Part shown: positions 42,561 through 51,415 of the stretch, piece after piece | How the letters are laid out: each line of letters begins with the position of its first letter | How positions within the stretch are numbered: position 1 is the stretch's first letter | Origin: Nocardia transvalensis NBRC 15921 | Lineage (GTDB): Bacteria > Actinomycetota > Actinomycetes > Mycobacteriales > Mycobacteriaceae | Assembly: GCF_000308875.1 (NCBI RefSeq) | Contig: NZ_BAGL01000125.1 | Coordinates: forward strand, 62,001-126,000 | Length of the DNA: 64,000 nucleotides | Direction: 5' to 3' | Program-made: the position numbers and the translations under genes | Notes under the pieces: generated by a model | What the model was told of the DNA's origin: nothing | What the model saw: the letters and a program-made list of their open reading frames with translations, nothing else | The model's database searches: none

Positions 42561-43251
42561 CGATGTCACCGTCGTCTTCGGCGGCAACCGCGCGCTCGAC
42601 GGTGCGGGGTTGCGGGCCGAACGCGGCGCGGTGACCGGACTGATCGGCCCCAACGGCGCCGGCAAGAGCACGCTGTTCGACGTGATCTGTGGTTTGCGCA
42701 AGCCGACCCGCGGGCGGGTGGCGATCGGCGGCGCCGACGTCACCCGGCTGGGCCCGGCGCGGCGGGCCCGGCACGGCCTGGCTCGCACGTTCCAGCGGCT
42801 GGAACTGTTCGGCCGCTTGACCGTTCGCGACAACCTGCTGGTCGCCGCCGAACTCGGCAAACACCGGCGGCAGGCCGGCCGGATCGTCGGCGAGATCATC
42901 GATCGCCTTGGCCTCGAGGAGGTCGCCGACACCCCCGCCGACGACCTGCCGACCGGCACCGCCCGCCTGGTCGAGGTCGGCCGGGCCGTGGCCGCCCGCC
43001 CCAGCCTGATCCTGCTGGACGAGCCCGCCGCCGGCCAGGACCACACCGAAACCGAACGCTTCGGCGGGCTGCTGCGTTCCCTGGCCGACGACGGCACCGC
43101 CGTCCTGCTCGTCGAACACGATATGGGCCTGGTGATGAGCGTCTGCGACGAGGTGTACGTGCTGGACCTGGGCAAGGTCATCGCCTCGGGGTCCCCGGAG
43201 GTCGTCCGTGACGACGAAGTGGTGCGGGCAGCGTACTTGGGGGACATATGA
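42538..43251 (+). CDS. LivG-like ABC ATPase
   Basis: The protein has 237 residues from GTG 42538. It has Walker A GPNGAGKST, Walker B LILLDEPAAG and the H-loop VEHDMG. The ABC signature is unusual, LPTGTARLVEVGRAVA instead of LSGGQ-type, a form often seen in actinobacterial LivG. It drives the importer together with the LivF-like protein. Confidence 0.93.
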   Translation: MPSLLEVDDVTVVFGGNRALDGAGLRAERGAVTGLIGPNGAGKSTLFDVICGLRKPTRGRVAIGGADVTRLGPARRARHGLARTFQRLELFGRLTVRDNLLVAAELGKHRRQAGRIVGEIIDRLGLEEVADTPADDLPTGTARLVEVGRAVAARPSLILLDEPAAGQDHTETERFGGLLRSLADDGTAVLLVEHDMGLVMSVCDEVYVLDLGKVIASGSPEVVRDDEVVRAAYLGDI

Positions 43252-43285
43252 GTGCTGCTACGTCTATCGGAAGGCGGGAGGACCC

Positions 43286-44041
43286 ATGAGTCTGCCCAGT
43301 GCAACCGAAACCATCACGGCGACACCCGAAGTGCCCCCGACCAGCCTGCTGGCCCTCCGGTCCGTCCGCGCCGCCTACGATGCCATCACCGTCCTGCACG
43401 GAGTCGATCTCGATGTCGCGGCGGGGCAGGTGGTGGCGTTGCTGGGGCCCAATGGGGCGGGGAAGACCACCGCGCTGAAGGTGATCGCGGGGATCCATCC
43501 GGCGGCGTCCGGGCAGTTGCTGCTCGGCGGGCGGGATGTGACGGGGGCCGAGCCGCGGGATCTGGCGCGGGCGGGGGTGTGCCTGATTCCCGAGGGGCGC
43601 GGCGTGTTTCCCAATCTCACCGTGCGCGACAACCTGCTGATGATGACGTTCACGGGGCGGCCGCGCGCGGAGATCGAGGAGATCGCGTTCGGGCGGTTCC
43701 CGATCCTCGGTAAACGCGCGGGCCAGATCGCGGGCACCATGTCCGGCGGCGAACAGCAGATGCTGGCGCTGGCGCGCGGGCTGGTCACCGATCCGGCGGT
43801 CCTGCTGCTCGACGAACTCTCGATGGGCCTCGCGCCGCTGGTCGTCGCGCAGCTCTACGAGGAGGTGGCCGAGATCGCCCGCCAGGGCGTCGCGGTGCTG
43901 GTGGTCGAGCAGTTCGCGGCCGCCGTCCTCGGCATCGCCGACCACGCCGCGGTCCTGGTGCGCGGGCGGGTCTCGCGGCAGGGACATCCGGACGCGATCC
44001 GTGACGAATTGGCAGCCCTCTATCTAGGAAGTTCCACATGA
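43286..44041 (+). CDS. LivF-like ABC ATPase
   Basis: The protein has 251 residues from ATG 43286 with GGGAGG upstream. It has Walker A GPNGAGKTT, signature MSGGEQQMLALARG, Walker B VLLLDELSMG and H-loop VVEQFA. The LLDE-LSMG form is typical of LivF. It completes the importer. The gene overlaps the next one (ATGA). Confidence 0.93.
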   Translation: MSLPSATETITATPEVPPTSLLALRSVRAAYDAITVLHGVDLDVAAGQVVALLGPNGAGKTTALKVIAGIHPAASGQLLLGGRDVTGAEPRDLARAGVCLIPEGRGVFPNLTVRDNLLMMTFTGRPRAEIEEIAFGRFPILGKRAGQIAGTMSGGEQQMLALARGLVTDPAVLLLDELSMGLAPLVVAQLYEEVAEIARQGVAVLVVEQFAAAVLGIADHAAVLVRGRVSRQGHPDAIRDELAALYLGSST

Positions 44042-44406
44042 CCGAATCACGCGCGGACCGCTTCGTCCGCGAACTGCAAGACCTGAAGATTCCCGATCCC
44101 GCCGCCGGCCGCTCCGGGCTGTGGCTGCGCCTGGGCGTCGTGCTGATGGTGGCCGGGCCGGTGATCGCGGTGCTGGCGTACTTCCTGTCGCACGGCACGA
44201 CCGACCCGCTGACCCAGCGCGACGCCATCACCCTCGCCGTAGCCGGGGTCGCCGTGACGGTCGCGGGCGCGGCGCTGTTCCTGCGCTACTCGCTCACCAA
44301 CTTCCTGCGATTCTGGCTGGCCCGCCAGGCTCATGATCTGGATGAACTGGGAAATCGTTTGGTGGGAAACGAGATTCGGCTGGACGGTGTGGGTTCGACG
44401 CCCTGA
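44038..44406 (+). CDS. Small two-helix membrane protein in the importer operon
   Basis: The protein has 122 residues; the start overlaps the livF-like stop. A charged N-terminus (FVRELQDLKIPDP) is followed by two transmembrane helices (about 29-49 and 63-86), then a basic C-terminal segment and RQAHDLDELGNRLVGNEIRL. There is no known domain. Strict coupling to the ABC genes suggests a transporter accessory subunit. Function not assigned. Confidence 0.7.
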   Translation: MTESRADRFVRELQDLKIPDPAAGRSGLWLRLGVVLMVAGPVIAVLAYFLSHGTTDPLTQRDAITLAVAGVAVTVAGAALFLRYSLTNFLRFWLARQAHDLDELGNRLVGNEIRLDGVGSTP

Positions 44407-44421
44407 GAGGGAGGTGTGCAC

Positions 44422-45612
44422 GTGTCCGATGACACTGCCGCAGGCATGAATTTCGAGCTGTCCGAGGATCAGGAGCTGATCCGGACGTCGGTGGCCGAAC
44501 TGTGCCGGAAATTCGACGACCACTACTGGATGGAGAAGGATCGGGACCACGAATTCCCCACGGAGTTCTATCAGGCCATCGCGTCGGGCGGCTGGCTGGG
44601 CCTGACCATCCCGGAGGAGTACGGCGGGCACGGCCTCGGCATCACCGAGGCCACGCTGCTGGCCGAGGAGGTCTCCCGCTCGGGCGGCGGCATGAACGCG
44701 GCCAGCTCGATCCACATGTCGATCTTCGGCATGCATCCGGTGGTGGTGCACGGGTCCGAGGAACTGAAGAAGCGCACCCTGCCGCGGGTGGCGACCGGCG
44801 ACCTGCACGTCTGCTTCGGTGTGACGGAACCCGGTGCGGGACTGGACACTCCGCGCATCCAGACCTTCGCGCGCCGCGACGGCGACCACTACGTCGTGAA
44901 CGGGCGCAAGGTATGGATCTCCAAGGCCATGGAGTCGGAGAAGATCCTGCTGCTCACCCGGACGCAGCGCTACGACGAGGTCACCAAGAAGACCGACGGC
45001 ATGACGCTGTTCCTCACCGACCTCGATCGCGCGCACGTCGACATCCGGCCGATCGCCAAGATGGGCCGCAATGCGGTGACATCCAACGAGGTGTTCATCG
45101 ACGATCTGCGTATTCCGGTGGAGGACAGGGTCGGCGAGGAAGGCCAAGGCTTCCGGTACCTGCTCGACGGGCTCAACCCGGAGCGGATGCTGATCGCCGC
45201 CGAGGCGCTGGGCCTCGGCCGGGTCGCGCTGGACCGGGCCGTGCGCTACGCCAAGGAGCGCGTGGTCTTCGACCGGCCGATCGGCATGAACCAGGCCATC
45301 CAGTTCCCGCTGGCCGACTCGCTGGCCCGGCTGGACGCCGCCGAACTCATCCTGCGGAAGGCCACCTGGCGCTACGACAACGGGAAATCCTGTGGGCGCG
45401 AGGCGAATACCGCCAAATACCTGTGCGCCGACGCCGGCTTCACCGCCGCGGACCGGGCATTGCAGACCCACGGCGGGATGGGGTACTCGGAGGAGTATCA
45501 CGTCTCCCGCTACTTCCGGGAGGCGCGCGTGATGCGCATCGCGCCGGTCAGCCAGGAAATGATCCTGAACTACCTGGGTTCGCACACCCTGGGATTGCCG
45601 AGGAGCTACTGA
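44422..45612 (+). CDS. Acyl-CoA dehydrogenase with substituted catalytic-base position
   Basis: The protein has 396 residues. GTG 44422 is chosen because GGGAGG at 44409-44414 gives seven-base spacing; GTG 44416 would be too close. It has CFGVTEPGAGLDTPRIQTFA and LQTHGGMGYSEEYHVSRYFR. The C-terminal motif that usually reads YEGTSEIQ, carrying the catalytic Glu in many family members, is RIAPVSQEMI here. The base must therefore lie elsewhere, as in isovaleryl-CoA-type dehydrogenases, or be absent. The next gene overlaps by one base. Confidence 0.9.
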   Translation: MSDDTAAGMNFELSEDQELIRTSVAELCRKFDDHYWMEKDRDHEFPTEFYQAIASGGWLGLTIPEEYGGHGLGITEATLLAEEVSRSGGGMNAASSIHMSIFGMHPVVVHGSEELKKRTLPRVATGDLHVCFGVTEPGAGLDTPRIQTFARRDGDHYVVNGRKVWISKAMESEKILLLTRTQRYDEVTKKTDGMTLFLTDLDRAHVDIRPIAKMGRNAVTSNEVFIDDLRIPVEDRVGEEGQGFRYLLDGLNPERMLIAAEALGLGRVALDRAVRYAKERVVFDRPIGMNQAIQFPLADSLARLDAAELILRKATWRYDNGKSCGREANTAKYLCADAGFTAADRALQTHGGMGYSEEYHVSRYFREARVMRIAPVSQEMILNYLGSHTLGLPRSY

Positions 45613-46376
45613 TGGCCACTCAGACACTGTTCGATCTCACCGGCCGCGCGGCCCTGGTCACCGGCGCGGCCGGCGGGATCGGCTCGGCCGTCGCGCAGGC
45701 GCTGGCCGCCGCGGGCGCGGCTGTGCTCGTCACCGACCTCGACGGGGGCGCGGCGGCCGCGGTCGCGGAGAAGATCACCGGAAACGGCGGCACGGCAGCG
45801 AGTTTCGCGTTCGATGTCACCGATAGGGAGGCGGCCGACGCCGCCGCCGAACGGGCTGCGAGCCTGGCGGGCGGCGCACTGCACATCGTCGTGAACAACG
45901 CCGGTGTCACCGCGCCCGCGATGTTCCCGAAGACCTCCGCCGAGTCGGTCAAGCGGCTGTTCGATATTCACGCTCTCGGCACCATCAACTGCACGCAGGC
46001 CGCCCTGGCCTACCTGCCCACCGACGGAACCGGCCGGGTCATCAACGTCACCTCCGCCGCGGGACTGGTGGGCACCCTCGGGCAGGTGAATTACTCGGCG
46101 GCCAAGGCGGCGATCATCGGCATCACCAAGTCGCTGGCGAAAGAACTGGCGCGCAAGAACATTCTCGTCAATGCGCTCGCGCCGCTGGCGGCGACGCCGA
46201 TGACCGAGACCATCCGCACGGACGAGAAGTTCTCGGGGCAGATGCTCGACCGGATCCTGTTGCGCCGCTGGGCCGAACCCGAGGAGGTCGCGGGCGCGTT
46301 CGTCTTCCTGGCCTCCGACGCCGCGTCGTTCATCACCGGGCAGGTGCTGCCGGTGGACGGCGGCACGGTGATCTGA
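45612..46376 (+). CDS. FabG-like short-chain dehydrogenase/reductase
   Basis: The protein has 254 residues and overlaps both neighbours by one base (TGATG). It has NAD(P)-binding GAAGGIGSAVAQAL, NNAGVT, the serine in NVTSAAGLVG and YSAAKAAIIG. It ends with the canonical GQVLPVDGGTVI. It probably oxidises a beta-hydroxyacyl-CoA made in this operon. Confidence 0.92.
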   Translation: MATQTLFDLTGRAALVTGAAGGIGSAVAQALAAAGAAVLVTDLDGGAAAAVAEKITGNGGTAASFAFDVTDREAADAAAERAASLAGGALHIVVNNAGVTAPAMFPKTSAESVKRLFDIHALGTINCTQAALAYLPTDGTGRVINVTSAAGLVGTLGQVNYSAAKAAIIGITKSLAKELARKNILVNALAPLAATPMTETIRTDEKFSGQMLDRILLRRWAEPEEVAGAFVFLASDAASFITGQVLPVDGGTVI

Positions 46377-47590
46377 TGGACGGCGAGCCGGGACACCCGG
46401 GTCCGCTGGCGGGGATCACGGTCGTGGCCCTGGAACAGGCGGTGTCGGCGCCGATGTGCACCCGGACGCTGGCCGATTTCGGCGCCCGCGTGATCAAGGT
46501 GGAGAATCCGTCGGGCGGCGACTTCGCCCGCTACTACGACGATGTGGTGCACGGTCAGGCCGCCCACTTCGTCTGGGTGAACCGCGGTAAGGAGTCGATC
46601 ACCCTCGACCTGAAATCCGAAGCAGGCGTGGGCCTTCTACACAGACTGCTGGCGCGGGCGGACGTCCTGGTGTCGAATCTCGCACCCGGCGCCACCGCGC
46701 GGCTGGGGCTGGCGCCCGCGGATCTGTCGGCCCGCTACCCGGACCTGATCGCGGTGGAGATCGACGGGTTCGGGGCCGGCGGCCCGCTGTCCCACAAGCG
46801 CGCCTACGACCTGCTCGTCCAGGCGGAATCCGGGGTGTGCGCGGTGACCGGGACCGCCGACGCCCCCGCCAAGCCCGGCCCGCCCGTCGCGGATGTGACG
46901 ACGGGACTGTATGCGGCGCTGTCGATTCTGGCCGCACTCCAGGGCAAGGCGCGCGGTGCGCCGCACAGCGGCACGATCGCCGTGAGCCTGTTCGACACCA
47001 TGGCCGAGATGATGGGCTACCACCTGACCTACGCCCGCCACGCCGGAATCGATCAGCAGCCGCTCGGCATGAGTTCCCCCGCCGTCGCCCCCTACGGGGC
47101 GTATCCCACCGCCGACGGCCAGACGGTCGTACTCGGCACCACCAACGACCGCGAATGGCAGCGCCTGGCCGCGGAGATTCTCGGTCGGCCGGATCTGGCT
47201 GCGGCCGAACGTTTCCGGACCAACCCGGGCCGGGTCGCGCACCGCGCCGAGCTGGACGAGGACATCGCCGCGTGGTGTGCGCGGCACAACCTGGCGGAGA
47301 TCCAGAAGACCGCCGACGACGCTGGCATCGGCAACTCCCGGTACAACCGGCCCAGCGAGGTGATCGACCACCCGCAGCTGGTCGAACGTGACCGCTGGCG
47401 GACAGTGGACACCCCCGGTGGGCCCATCCCGTCCCTGCTACCTCCGGCCATCCTGGAGGGCTATGAACCCCCGATGAACCCGGTCCCGGCCCTCGGCGCT
47501 CACACGGACGCGGTGTTGACCGAACTCGGCTGCACCGCTGAGGAACTCGCCGAACTGCGCACGGCGCGCGTGATCGGCGGCGATGAATGA
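46376..47590 (+). CDS. Family III (CaiB/BaiF) CoA-transferase
   Basis: The 404-residue single-domain enzyme carries catalytic Asp173 (PVADVTTGLYAAL) and the N-terminal LAGITVVALEQAVSAPMCTR. Together with the adjacent importer it suggests that the imported acid is activated to a CoA ester by transfer rather than by an ATP-dependent ligase; no acyl-CoA ligase gene was recognised in the window. It is the last gene before a large inverted repeat. Confidence 0.93.
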   Translation: MDGEPGHPGPLAGITVVALEQAVSAPMCTRTLADFGARVIKVENPSGGDFARYYDDVVHGQAAHFVWVNRGKESITLDLKSEAGVGLLHRLLARADVLVSNLAPGATARLGLAPADLSARYPDLIAVEIDGFGAGGPLSHKRAYDLLVQAESGVCAVTGTADAPAKPGPPVADVTTGLYAALSILAALQGKARGAPHSGTIAVSLFDTMAEMMGYHLTYARHAGIDQQPLGMSSPAVAPYGAYPTADGQTVVLGTTNDREWQRLAAEILGRPDLAAAERFRTNPGRVAHRAELDEDIAAWCARHNLAEIQKTADDAGIGNSRYNRPSEVIDHPQLVERDRWRTVDTPGGPIPSLLPPAILEGYEPPMNPVPALGAHTDAVLTELGCTAEELAELRTARVIGGDE

Positions 47591-47613
47591 CGACCGTTAC
47601 GACACCCGCCCCA

Positions 47614-47689
47614 CCATTTTTCCGGCACGCTTTTGGCCGGAATCTCGCTACCACCGGTGGATTCCGGCCAAAAGCGTGCCGGAAAATGG
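47614..47689. repeat. Two dispersed repeats in inverted orientation forming a long hairpin (copies 3 and 4)
   Basis: The left copy, 47614-47644, begins CCATTTTTCCGGCACGC and the right copy, 47660-47689, is its reverse complement with one A fewer. The two 30-base arms are separated by 15 bases. Each arm is itself the hairpin found at 9344 and 22630. It lies within the long rightward operon, between the CoA-transferase and the crotonase genes, where it could attenuate transcription or protect RNA ends. Confidence 0.85.
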
Positions 47690-47753
47690 AGGTAGGCCGT
47701 TCGCGAATGCAGACGGTGGGCTGTTCGCAAGGTGATGAGAGCCGGGTGGTCTC

Positions 47754-48575
47754 GTGACTGACGAGCCAGTCCTGTTGTCCGAAGACCGGGACCACGTGCG
47801 CACGCTCACCCTCAATCGCCCGCACCGCAAGAACGCCATCGACGCCGAGCTGTGGTCCAGGCTGGCGGAGGCGTTGCGGGACACCACCTCCGATCGTTCC
47901 GTGCGGGCCCTGGTCATCACCGGGGCCGGCGGCGCGTTCTGTTCCGGGGCCGATATCTCCGTGCCGGACAACAACCATCCGGTCTACCGGATGCGGGCGC
48001 TCACCGATGTCGCGGTGCTGCTGCACGAGGTGCCGCAGCCGACGGTCGCGAAGGTCGGCGGGGTGGCGGTGGGTGCGGGCTGGAATCTGGCGCTGGGGTG
48101 CGATCTCGTGGTCGCCACGCCGGAATCGACCTTCGCGCAGATCTTTACGCGGCGCGGGCTGTCGATGGATCTCGGCGGGTCCTGGCTGCTGCCCAAACTG
48201 GTTGGGTTGCAGCAGGCGAAAAGGCTGACGCTGCTGGCGGAGACCATCGACGCCAGGCAGGCCCGGGACCTGGGCCTGGTCACCTGGATGGTCCCGGCGG
48301 AGGAGATCGACGAGTTCACCACCGACCTCGGCGCGCGCCTCGCCGCCGGACCGCCGGTCGCGCTGGCACAGACCAAGGCATTGCTGAACGAGGGCGCCGA
48401 TGCGACGCTGCGGGAGGCGCTCGCGGCCGAGGCCCGCGCCCAGGGCCTCAATTTCGCGACCGCCGATGCCCCGGAGGCGTTCGCCGCCTTCGCCGAACGA
48501 CGCGAACCGCGGTTCACCGGACAGTGGACCGTCCGGCGCCCGCCGATCCGCGCACAGTCCGAGAACGGGAGTTGA
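47754..48575 (+). CDS. Enoyl-CoA hydratase/isomerase (PaaG-like)
   Basis: The protein has 273 residues from GTG 47754. The oxyanion region AFCSGADISVPD and GVAVGAGWNLALGCDLVVA are standard. The active-site segment FTRRGLSMDLGGSWLLPKL has Asp where hydratases have Glu, the pattern of PaaG-type double-bond isomerases. It precedes a thiolase gene by two bases, consistent with a beta-oxidation-like sequence. Confidence 0.88.
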   Translation: MTDEPVLLSEDRDHVRTLTLNRPHRKNAIDAELWSRLAEALRDTTSDRSVRALVITGAGGAFCSGADISVPDNNHPVYRMRALTDVAVLLHEVPQPTVAKVGGVAVGAGWNLALGCDLVVATPESTFAQIFTRRGLSMDLGGSWLLPKLVGLQQAKRLTLLAETIDARQARDLGLVTWMVPAEEIDEFTTDLGARLAAGPPVALAQTKALLNEGADATLREALAAEARAQGLNFATADAPEAFAAFAERREPRFTGQWTVRRPPIRAQSENGS

Positions 48576-48577
48576 AT

Positions 48578-49723
48578 ATGCGTGAGGTAGTCATCGCGGG
48601 CGCGGTCCGCACCGCCGTCGGCAAACGCAACGGCGCGCTGTCGGGCGAGCATCCGGCCGACCTGTCGGCCCTCGTGCTGAACGCGCTGGCCGAGCGCACC
48701 GGCGTGGATCCGGCCGTGATCGACGACGTGATCTGGGGTTGTGTCTCCCAGGTGGGCGACCAGTCCAGCAATATCGGCCGCTACGCCGTCCTGGCGGCGG
48801 GCTGGCCGGAGAGTATCCCGGGCACCACCGTGAACCGCGCCTGCGGATCCAGCCAGCAGGCACTGGATTTCGCCGCGCAGGCTGTCTTGTCCGGGCAGCA
48901 GGACGTGGTCGTCGCGGGCGGTGTGGAGGTTATGAGCCGGGTGCCCCTCGGTGCGGCTCGTGCCTCGGGGCAGCCGTACGGGCCGAAGGCACTCGCACGC
49001 TACGACGACTTCTCCTTCAACCAGGGCATCTCGGCCGAATTGATCGCGGAGAAGTGGGGATTCAGCCGTACCCAGGTGGACGAGTACTCTGCCCTCTCGC
49101 ATGAGCGTGCCGCCGCAGCCCAGGATGCCGGTGCGTTCACCGCCCAGATCGTCTCTGTGCCAACCGAATCCGGTGCGTTCACAGCCGATGAGGGCATCCG
49201 GCGCGGCACCACCGCCGAGAAGCTCTCGACCCTGAAACCGGCATTCCAGGACGACGGCGTGATCCACGCGGGCAACTCCTCGCAGATCTCCGACGGTGCG
49301 GCGGCCCTGCTGGTGACCACTCCGGAGAAGGCGCGCGAACTCGGCCTCACCCCGCTGGTGCGGTATCGCGCGGGCGCGGTGGCAGGTTCGGACCCGGTGC
49401 TCATGCTCACCGGCCCGATCCCCGCGACCGAGAAGGCTTTGGGGAAGGCGGGTTTGGCGCTCGCGGATATCGGCGTCTTCGAGGTGAACGAGGCGTTCGC
49501 CCCCGTCCCGCTGGCCTGGCTGGCGGAGACCGGCGCCGATCCGGCGCTGACGAATCCGCTCGGCGGGGCGATCGCGCTGGGCCACCCGCTCGGCGGCTCC
49601 GGCGCCGTACTGATGACCCGGATGATCCACCACATGCGCGATAACGGCATCCGCTATGGCCTGCAAACCATGTGCGAAGGCGGCGGTACCGCCAATGCCA
49701 CTGTCGTCGAACTGATTTCCTGA
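48578..49723 (+). CDS. Thiolase (acetyl-CoA acetyltransferase family)
   Basis: The protein has 381 residues. Catalytic Cys89 (NRACGSSQQA), His in GHPLGGSGAV and Cys in MCEGGGTANA are all present, as is NSSQISDGAAA. It cleaves the beta-ketoacyl-CoA produced by the operon. It is distinct from the thiolase at 28606, which has a different cysteine loop, so two different thiolytic cuts are possible. Confidence 0.94.
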   Translation: MREVVIAGAVRTAVGKRNGALSGEHPADLSALVLNALAERTGVDPAVIDDVIWGCVSQVGDQSSNIGRYAVLAAGWPESIPGTTVNRACGSSQQALDFAAQAVLSGQQDVVVAGGVEVMSRVPLGAARASGQPYGPKALARYDDFSFNQGISAELIAEKWGFSRTQVDEYSALSHERAAAAQDAGAFTAQIVSVPTESGAFTADEGIRRGTTAEKLSTLKPAFQDDGVIHAGNSSQISDGAAALLVTTPEKARELGLTPLVRYRAGAVAGSDPVLMLTGPIPATEKALGKAGLALADIGVFEVNEAFAPVPLAWLAETGADPALTNPLGGAIALGHPLGGSGAVLMTRMIHHMRDNGIRYGLQTMCEGGGTANATVVELIS

Positions 49724-49736
49724 ACGGAGGCACGGC

Positions 49737-50888
49737 GTGCGACGAGAGCTGTTCACCGGCGATCACGAGGCGTTCCGCGAACTGGCCCGCGATTTCGTCG
49801 AGAAGCGGATCGTGCCGGACTACCCCGAGTGGGAGAAGTCCGGCGTGCTGCCGCTGGAGATCTTCACCGAGATGGGCGACCTCGGACTGCTCGGCTTCGC
49901 CCTGCCCGAGGAGTACGGCGGCGCGGGACTGCGGGACTACCGCTACAACGTGATCCTCCAGGAGGAGGCGGCGCGCGCGCTGGTCACCCTCGGCACCGTC
50001 CGCACTCAGCTCGACGTCATCCTGCCGTACTTCCTCGAATACGCCGACGACGCGCAGCGCGAGCGCTGGTTCCCGGGCCTGGCCACGGGCCGGCTGCTCA
50101 CCGCGATCGCCATGACCGAACCGGGCACGGGATCGGATCTCGCGGGCATGCGGAGCACCGCGGTCCGCGACGGCGACGACTACATCCTCAACGGCGCCAA
50201 GACCTTCATCACCGGCGGCCTGCTCGCCGACCTGGTGATCGTGGTGGCCCGCACCTCCACCGATCCGGACAACCGCCGCGCGGGCCTGACGCTGCTGGTC
50301 GTCGAGGACGGGATGCCCGGTTTCACCCGCGGTCGCATGCTGGAGAAGATGGGCTGCAAGGTGCAGGACACCATGGAGCTGTCCTTCAGCGACGTCCGGG
50401 TGCCGGTGGCCAACCGGCTCGGCGAGGAGGGCGCGGCGTTCGGCTACCTGGGCCACAACCTGCCTCAGGAACGGCTGACGGTGGCCGTCGGATCGGTCGC
50501 CCAGGCCCGCGCCGCCATCCAGGCGACCATCGATTACACCAAGCAGCGCAAGGCATTCGGGACGCCGGTCGCCTCGTTCCAGAACACGAAATTCGAGCTG
50601 GCGGCGATGTCCGCGGAGGTCGAGGCCGCGCAGACGATGATCGACCGGGCTGTTGCGGATCTCTTGGACGGTTGCCTCACCGGTGCCGACGCCGCCAGGG
50701 TGAAGCTGTTCTGCACCGAGGTTCAGGCCCGCGTCGTGGATCGCTGCCTGCAACTGTTCGGCGGCTACGGCTACATGATGGAGTACCCGATCGCGCGCCT
50801 GTACACCGACGCCCGTGTCGCCCGCATCTACGCGGGTACCAGCGAGGTCATGAAGATGATCGTGGCACGGGATCTGGGCCTGTCCTGA
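49737..50888 (+). CDS. Acyl-CoA dehydrogenase, long-chain-type
   Basis: The protein has 383 residues from GTG 49737 with ACGGAGG upstream. It has AMTEPGTGSDLAGMRSTAVR, QRKAFGTPVASFQNTKFEL, QLFGGYGYMMEYPIARLYTD, and at the C-terminus RIYAGTSEVMKMIVA. The AGT form, in place of EGT, places it with dehydrogenases whose catalytic Glu lies in an internal helix. It is the last gene of the long operon and ends six bases before a convergent gene. Confidence 0.92.
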   Translation: MRRELFTGDHEAFRELARDFVEKRIVPDYPEWEKSGVLPLEIFTEMGDLGLLGFALPEEYGGAGLRDYRYNVILQEEAARALVTLGTVRTQLDVILPYFLEYADDAQRERWFPGLATGRLLTAIAMTEPGTGSDLAGMRSTAVRDGDDYILNGAKTFITGGLLADLVIVVARTSTDPDNRRAGLTLLVVEDGMPGFTRGRMLEKMGCKVQDTMELSFSDVRVPVANRLGEEGAAFGYLGHNLPQERLTVAVGSVAQARAAIQATIDYTKQRKAFGTPVASFQNTKFELAAMSAEVEAAQTMIDRAVADLLDGCLTGADAARVKLFCTEVQARVVDRCLQLFGGYGYMMEYPIARLYTDARVARIYAGTSEVMKMIVARDLGLS

Positions 50889-50894
50889 ACGGTG

Positions 50895-51344
50895 TCAGTG
50901 GCCGGTGCTGTTTCGTTCCACCACGACCAGTGGGATCTCGCGCTCGGTCTGCTCTTGATGCGCCGCCATGTGCGGATACCGTTCGGCGAGCAGGCCGAGC
51001 AGGCGTGTGCGCTCGGTGCCTGTCGCGGTGTGCGCGGTGGCCGGGAACCGGTCGATGCCCTCGGGGGTCCGGCGTTCGACGAGCACCTGCGGGTTCGCCA
51101 CCAAGTTCCGATACCACGCCGGATGGCTGGGCGCGGCCATATTGGACGCCCACAACACGATCCGGTCCGCATCGTCGGTGAGGTAGCCCAGCGGCACCAC
51201 GTGCGGGTTGCCACTGCGCGCCCCGGTGGTCGTCAGCAGAACCAGATCGGAACCCCGCAGCATTCCTTCCATGGTGATCTGCCCGCCGTTGTCGCGGAAG
51301 TTCTCGACCACCGACCGGTTGAATGCGCGAATATCACTGGGCAT
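50895..51344 (-). CDS. Deazaflavin (F420)-dependent nitroreductase-family protein (DDN-like)
   Basis: The protein has 149 residues from ATG 51344; a GTG at 51359 is possible and neither has a clear ribosome site. The pattern LVLLTTTGARSGNPHVVPLG and APSHPAWYRNLVANPQVLVE is diagnostic of the DDN/Rv3547 group, split-barrel proteins that bind F420. It may reduce nitro compounds or quinones. It is not clearly linked to either side. Confidence 0.88.
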   Translation of the reverse strand: MPSDIRAFNRSVVENFRDNGGQITMEGMLRGSDLVLLTTTGARSGNPHVVPLGYLTDDADRIVLWASNMAAPSHPAWYRNLVANPQVLVERRTPEGIDRFPATAHTATGTERTRLLGLLAERYPHMAAHQEQTEREIPLVVVERNSTGH

Positions 51345-51415
51345 CGTCACCGCAGCCACGGTAGTACCACCGATCGAGGGAATCCATTACCGGACCATTC
51401 GGCCGTTACTCCGTG

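Noticed and set aside
46150..46165. GAACATTCTC inside the SDR gene resembling the regulon palindrome
   Set aside because: Only one arm matches and it encodes conserved residues (KNILVNA); chance coding match.
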